From contig CAVANO010000031.1 in assembly GCA_963590165.1 (NCBI GenBank), positions 1 to 64,000 on the forward strand: 64,000 nt of DNA. The letters run 5' to 3'. Of the stretch, positions 61,568-64,000 are shown piece after piece. Position 1 is the first letter of the stretch; each line of letters opens with the position of its first letter. The position numbers were made by a program, and so were the translations under genes. The notes below the pieces were generated by a model that was not told where the DNA came from, ran no database searches, and saw only the letters and a program-made list of their open reading frames with translations. This stretch comes from UBA11524 sp963590165 (GTDB lineage Bacteria; Bacillota; Clostridia; Christensenellales; Aristaeellaceae).

Positions 61568-62500
61568 ATGGCTAAGGAAAAGGAAATGCACGGTATCCGC
61601 ATCAAAGAAACCGGACACGACCGTGCATTCAATGTCATCAACATCATTTTCTGGATTATTGTTCTTTTCATCACGCTTTATCCGCTCTGGCTCGTTTTGA
61701 TTGCCTCCGTTTCTGACCCTGATGCGGTGCTCGCCGGCGAGGTGTACCTCTGGCCGAAGGACTTCTCCACCATGGGCTATGAGGCCGTCTTCCAGTATGA
61801 CGAGTTGTGGACGAGCTATCTGAACTCCGTGTTCTACACGGTTGTCGGCTCTGCGCTGTCCGTCATCATCTCGCTTGCTGCAGCTTACGCACTCAGCCGC
61901 AAATTCAAGGGCAAGGCTTTCGTGAACTTCCTGATCACCTTCACGATGTTCTTCTCCGGCGGTCTGATTCCGATCTTCCTGAACGTCCGCGACCTCGGTC
62001 TGTACAACACGCGCACGGTCATGATTCTCATTAACCTCGTTTCCGTCTGGAACCTGATGGTTGCGCGCACCTACATCCAGTCAACCATCCCGAATGACCT
62101 CTATGAAGCGGCTGTCATGGACGGTGCGGATCACTTCACGTACTTCTTCCGTTGCGTGTTGCCGTTGTCGGGCACCATCGTTGCCGTGCTGAGCGTCTAC
62201 TACGGCGTGGCACGCTGGAACGACTACTTCACCGGCCTCGTCTTCATCCGTAACCGCTCCTACCTGCCACTGCAGACGATTCTGCGTGAGATTCTGGCTT
62301 CGCTGTCCATTTCCGGCTCGAGTGACACGTTCTTCGCTGCCTATGCTGACAACCTCGGCGGGCTGCAGGAAGCCATGCGCAAGGCTGAAGTCGCCAAGTA
62401 CTGCTGCATCGTGGTTTCGACGGTTCCGGCGATTGTGCTCTACATCTTCATGCAGAAGTACTTCGTCAAGGGCGTCATGATCGGCTCCCTCAAGGGCTAA
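61568..62500 (+). CDS. ABC sugar importer permease, YtcP/LplC-like
   Basis: 310 residues from the ATG at 61568, 17 nt behind the first permease, with AAAGGAGG upstream. Six membrane helices. Signature segments are IIVLFITLYPLWLVLIASVSDP, FSGGLIPIFLNVRDLGLYNT and the EAA loop YEAAVMDGADHFTYFFRCVLPL; the end FVKGVMIGSLKG is characteristic of this family. It pairs with the LplB-like permease. The binding-protein gene follows after a 161-nt gap with hairpins. Confidence 0.94.
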   Translation: MAKEKEMHGIRIKETGHDRAFNVINIIFWIIVLFITLYPLWLVLIASVSDPDAVLAGEVYLWPKDFSTMGYEAVFQYDELWTSYLNSVFYTVVGSALSVIISLAAAYALSRKFKGKAFVNFLITFTMFFSGGLIPIFLNVRDLGLYNTRTVMILINLVSVWNLMVARTYIQSTIPNDLYEAAVMDGADHFTYFFRCVLPLSGTIVAVLSVYYGVARWNDYFTGLVFIRNRSYLPLQTILREILASLSISGSSDTFFAAYADNLGGLQEAMRKAEVAKYCCIVVSTVPAIVLYIFMQKYFVKGVMIGSLKG

Positions 62501-62526
62501 CGGACTTCGTCCGCTGACTTCGTCAG
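62501..62526 (+). other. Twin hairpins between permease and binding-protein genes
   Basis: Two adjacent 5-bp stems with identical TTC loops, CGGAC-TTC-GTCCG (62501-62513) and CTGAC-TTC-GTCAG (62514-62526), directly follow the stop codon, then TATTTATTTTT. They may act as a partial terminator or RNA-processing site that sets the dosage of the downstream binding protein. Another 6-bp hairpin (62613-62630) stands before the next gene. Confidence 0.55.
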
Positions 62527-62661
62527 TATTTATTTTTCGTCGGTATTCATTTTCGTAGGTATCCTTTTCCATCGGCACTCATTCCAACTGTTTCTATTCT
62601 CTACGGATTTCACACGCCCGTCACGGCGTGATGAGTCAATATAATGAAAGGGGATTTTCTC

Positions 62662-64000
62662 ATGAAGAAAATCATCTCTGTGCTCCTGTCGCTGGCCATG
62701 CTGCTGACTCTGGCCTGCACTGCTGTGGCTGATGACAAGGTCAACCTGACCGCCTTCCAGTATCAGCTGGAAAACCAGACCACCGATTTCAACGACATGT
62801 GGTTCTTCCAGCAGATTGAAGAGAAGACCAACACCCATGTTGAATTCACCATGGTCAAGGACGGCGACTGGGAAACGCAGCTGAACCTGATGTTTGCCAG
62901 CGGCGAGTATCTCGACATGATCCTGCGCAACACCGTCGACGTTGAGGATCTCGGCGTGAATCAGGGTCTGCTGATGCAGCTCGATGAGTACATCACCGAG
63001 GACATCATGCCCAACTACACCAGCCGCCTGAACCTGAACAACGCGGGCGACTCCATCCCCTCCTCTGACGGTCACAGCTACTACATCGGCTACCTGATCG
63101 CCCAGAACGTCAACCACAACGGCACGTGGTACATCAACACCACCCTGCTTGACGAGCTCGGTCTCGAAGTGCCCACCACGATCGAAGAGTATACCGAAGT
63201 TCTGCGCGCCTTCAAGAACGCGGGCGTGAAGTATCCGCTGTCTACCTCCACCTTCAACTACGGCCCTGAGAGCATCTGGAACCAGTTTGCTTCCTTCGGC
63301 GTGCCGGAAAACTACGCCTTCTATCACATCACGGACGATGACAAGATTGAGTTCACCGGCTTCATGCCCGGCTGGCGTGCTTGCGTCGAATGGCTGCACC
63401 AGATCTACGAGGAAGGCCTGCTGGATCCCGAATCCCTCACGCAGGACTCCAACCTGTGGGCAAACAAGGTCAACGCCGGTGAGGTCGCGTCCTTCGTTTA
63501 CCTCCGCCTGATCAACACCGCCCTGCAGCAGGATGTCTACAAGGACTTCACCTCCATCCTGCCGCCGGCTGACCCGACCTACGGCGCATGCGTGTCTGCC
63601 ATCCTGGAAGTTCCGGATCAGGGCGCTATGCTGACCTGCACCAACCCGAACCCCGTTGCATCCCTGAAGTGGATCGATGCTCAGCTCGAAACCGAAACCA
63701 TGATGGTTGCCGCAAACGGCAAGGTCGGCGAGCAGATCATCCTGAACGACGAGGGCAAGTATGAAGTCATCAACGTGCCGGAGAACAATGGTCTGTACGA
63801 GTTCGTGCCTGTGACCATGGGTCAGTTCTTCGCGCCCGGCGAGTACTACACCCAGATCTACCAGATGGCACCTCACCGCGTGGAGCGCTATCAGGATTCC
63901 GAAATGTACGCAGAAGCTGGCGTGCTGGAGCACAAGAGCTATCAGTACGTTTCCAAGCTGAGCAAGATGGATAATGAAGACTCCGTTGAGGCCGCTAACA
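62662..64000 (+). CDS. Extracellular solute-binding protein of the sugar importer (partial)
   Basis: The first 446 codons of a binding protein that runs off the window; start at 62662 behind AAAGGGGA. Signal peptide about 1-24, ending in CTAVADD. A Cys at residue 19 follows LLTLA, an imperfect lipobox, so lipid anchoring is possible but uncertain. The family 1/LplA-YtcQ pattern is clear: NLTAFQYQLENQ, FQQIEEKTNTHVEF, MFASGEYLDMILR, WYINTTLLDELGLEVPTTIEEYTEVL. It captures an oligosaccharide and delivers it to the two permeases. The C-terminal 80 or so residues lie outside. Confidence 0.9.
   Translation, partial: MKKIISVLLSLAMLLTLACTAVADDKVNLTAFQYQLENQTTDFNDMWFFQQIEEKTNTHVEFTMVKDGDWETQLNLMFASGEYLDMILRNTVDVEDLGVNQGLLMQLDEYITEDIMPNYTSRLNLNNAGDSIPSSDGHSYYIGYLIAQNVNHNGTWYINTTLLDELGLEVPTTIEEYTEVLRAFKNAGVKYPLSTSTFNYGPESIWNQFASFGVPENYAFYHITDDDKIEFTGFMPGWRACVEWLHQIYEEGLLDPESLTQDSNLWANKVNAGEVASFVYLRLINTALQQDVYKDFTSILPPADPTYGACVSAILEVPDQGAMLTCTNPNPVASLKWIDAQLETETMMVAANGKVGEQIILNDEGKYEVINVPENNGLYEFVPVTMGQFFAPGEYYTQIYQMAPHRVERYQDSEMYAEAGVLEHKSYQYVSKLSKMDNEDSVEAAN

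Overview
The window looks like chromosomal DNA of a fibre- or glycan-degrading member of the Clostridia (Firmicutes), probably from a gut or rumen. The signs are strong AGGAGG ribosome binding sites, TTGACA/TATAAT promoters, AgrC/AgrA-like (GHKL kinase + LytTR regulator) two-component systems, a QueT transporter, an LplB/YtcP-type sugar importer, a radA-yacL pair and an mreBCD-PBP2-minD-rodA cell-shape cluster. Pro-Thr-rich tails on envelope proteins hint at Christensenellales-like lineages, but that is a guess. No rRNA, CRISPR array, prophage or transposase was seen; there is one tRNA-Lys(CTT).

Layout. 1-69: end of a CDS. 344-907 (-): GtrA-like membrane protein. 1089-8613 (-): operon of a large permuted GH3 glycosidase, a carbohydrate-binding lipoprotein and a second permuted GH3. 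9043-11156 (+): divergent kinase/regulator pair. 11545-16377 (+): low-GC glycosyltransferase and mannose-1-P guanylyltransferase genes, then an ABC polysaccharide exporter. 16521-19751 (+): alpha/beta hydrolase, MATE pump, TetR regulator with an operator-like palindrome. 19791-26634 (+): two paralogous secreted Cys-His repeat proteins flanking a double flavoprotein. 26861-32436 (-): LytTR regulator, GHKL kinase, a third permuted GH3 and a small membrane protein. 32729-43323 (+): queT behind a structured leader RNA, maf, mreB, mreC, mreD, PBP2, minD, rodA, TetR, HAD phosphatase. 43482-45530 (+): ferredoxin-like aldo/keto reductase and aldose epimerase. 45667-45739: tRNA-Lys. 45858-56357 (-): secreted FnIII-like protein, AzgA-like permease, a fourth permuted GH3, AIM24-family protein, pectinesterase, PIN/TRAM protein, radA. 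56586-58968 (+): leader-peptide/terminator module and a secreted beta-helix repeat protein. 59094-64000 (+): alpha-L-fucosidase and an ABC sugar importer running off the end.

How it fits together. The accessory part is about carbohydrates at the cell surface: four GH3 enzymes with the catalytic barrel at the C-terminal end of the chain, three of them membrane anchored, would release sugars outside the membrane. Two of the four sit beside an Agr-like two-component system. A fucosidase and pectinesterase without signal peptides would act in the cytoplasm on imported oligosaccharides. The housekeeping part is the cell-elongation machinery. The most unusual items are the GH3/two-component clusters, the 32-codon leader ORF whose stop codon abuts a 16-bp terminator (56483-56736), the pseudoknot-like leader of queT, and three secreted proteins that share a Cys-His repeat.
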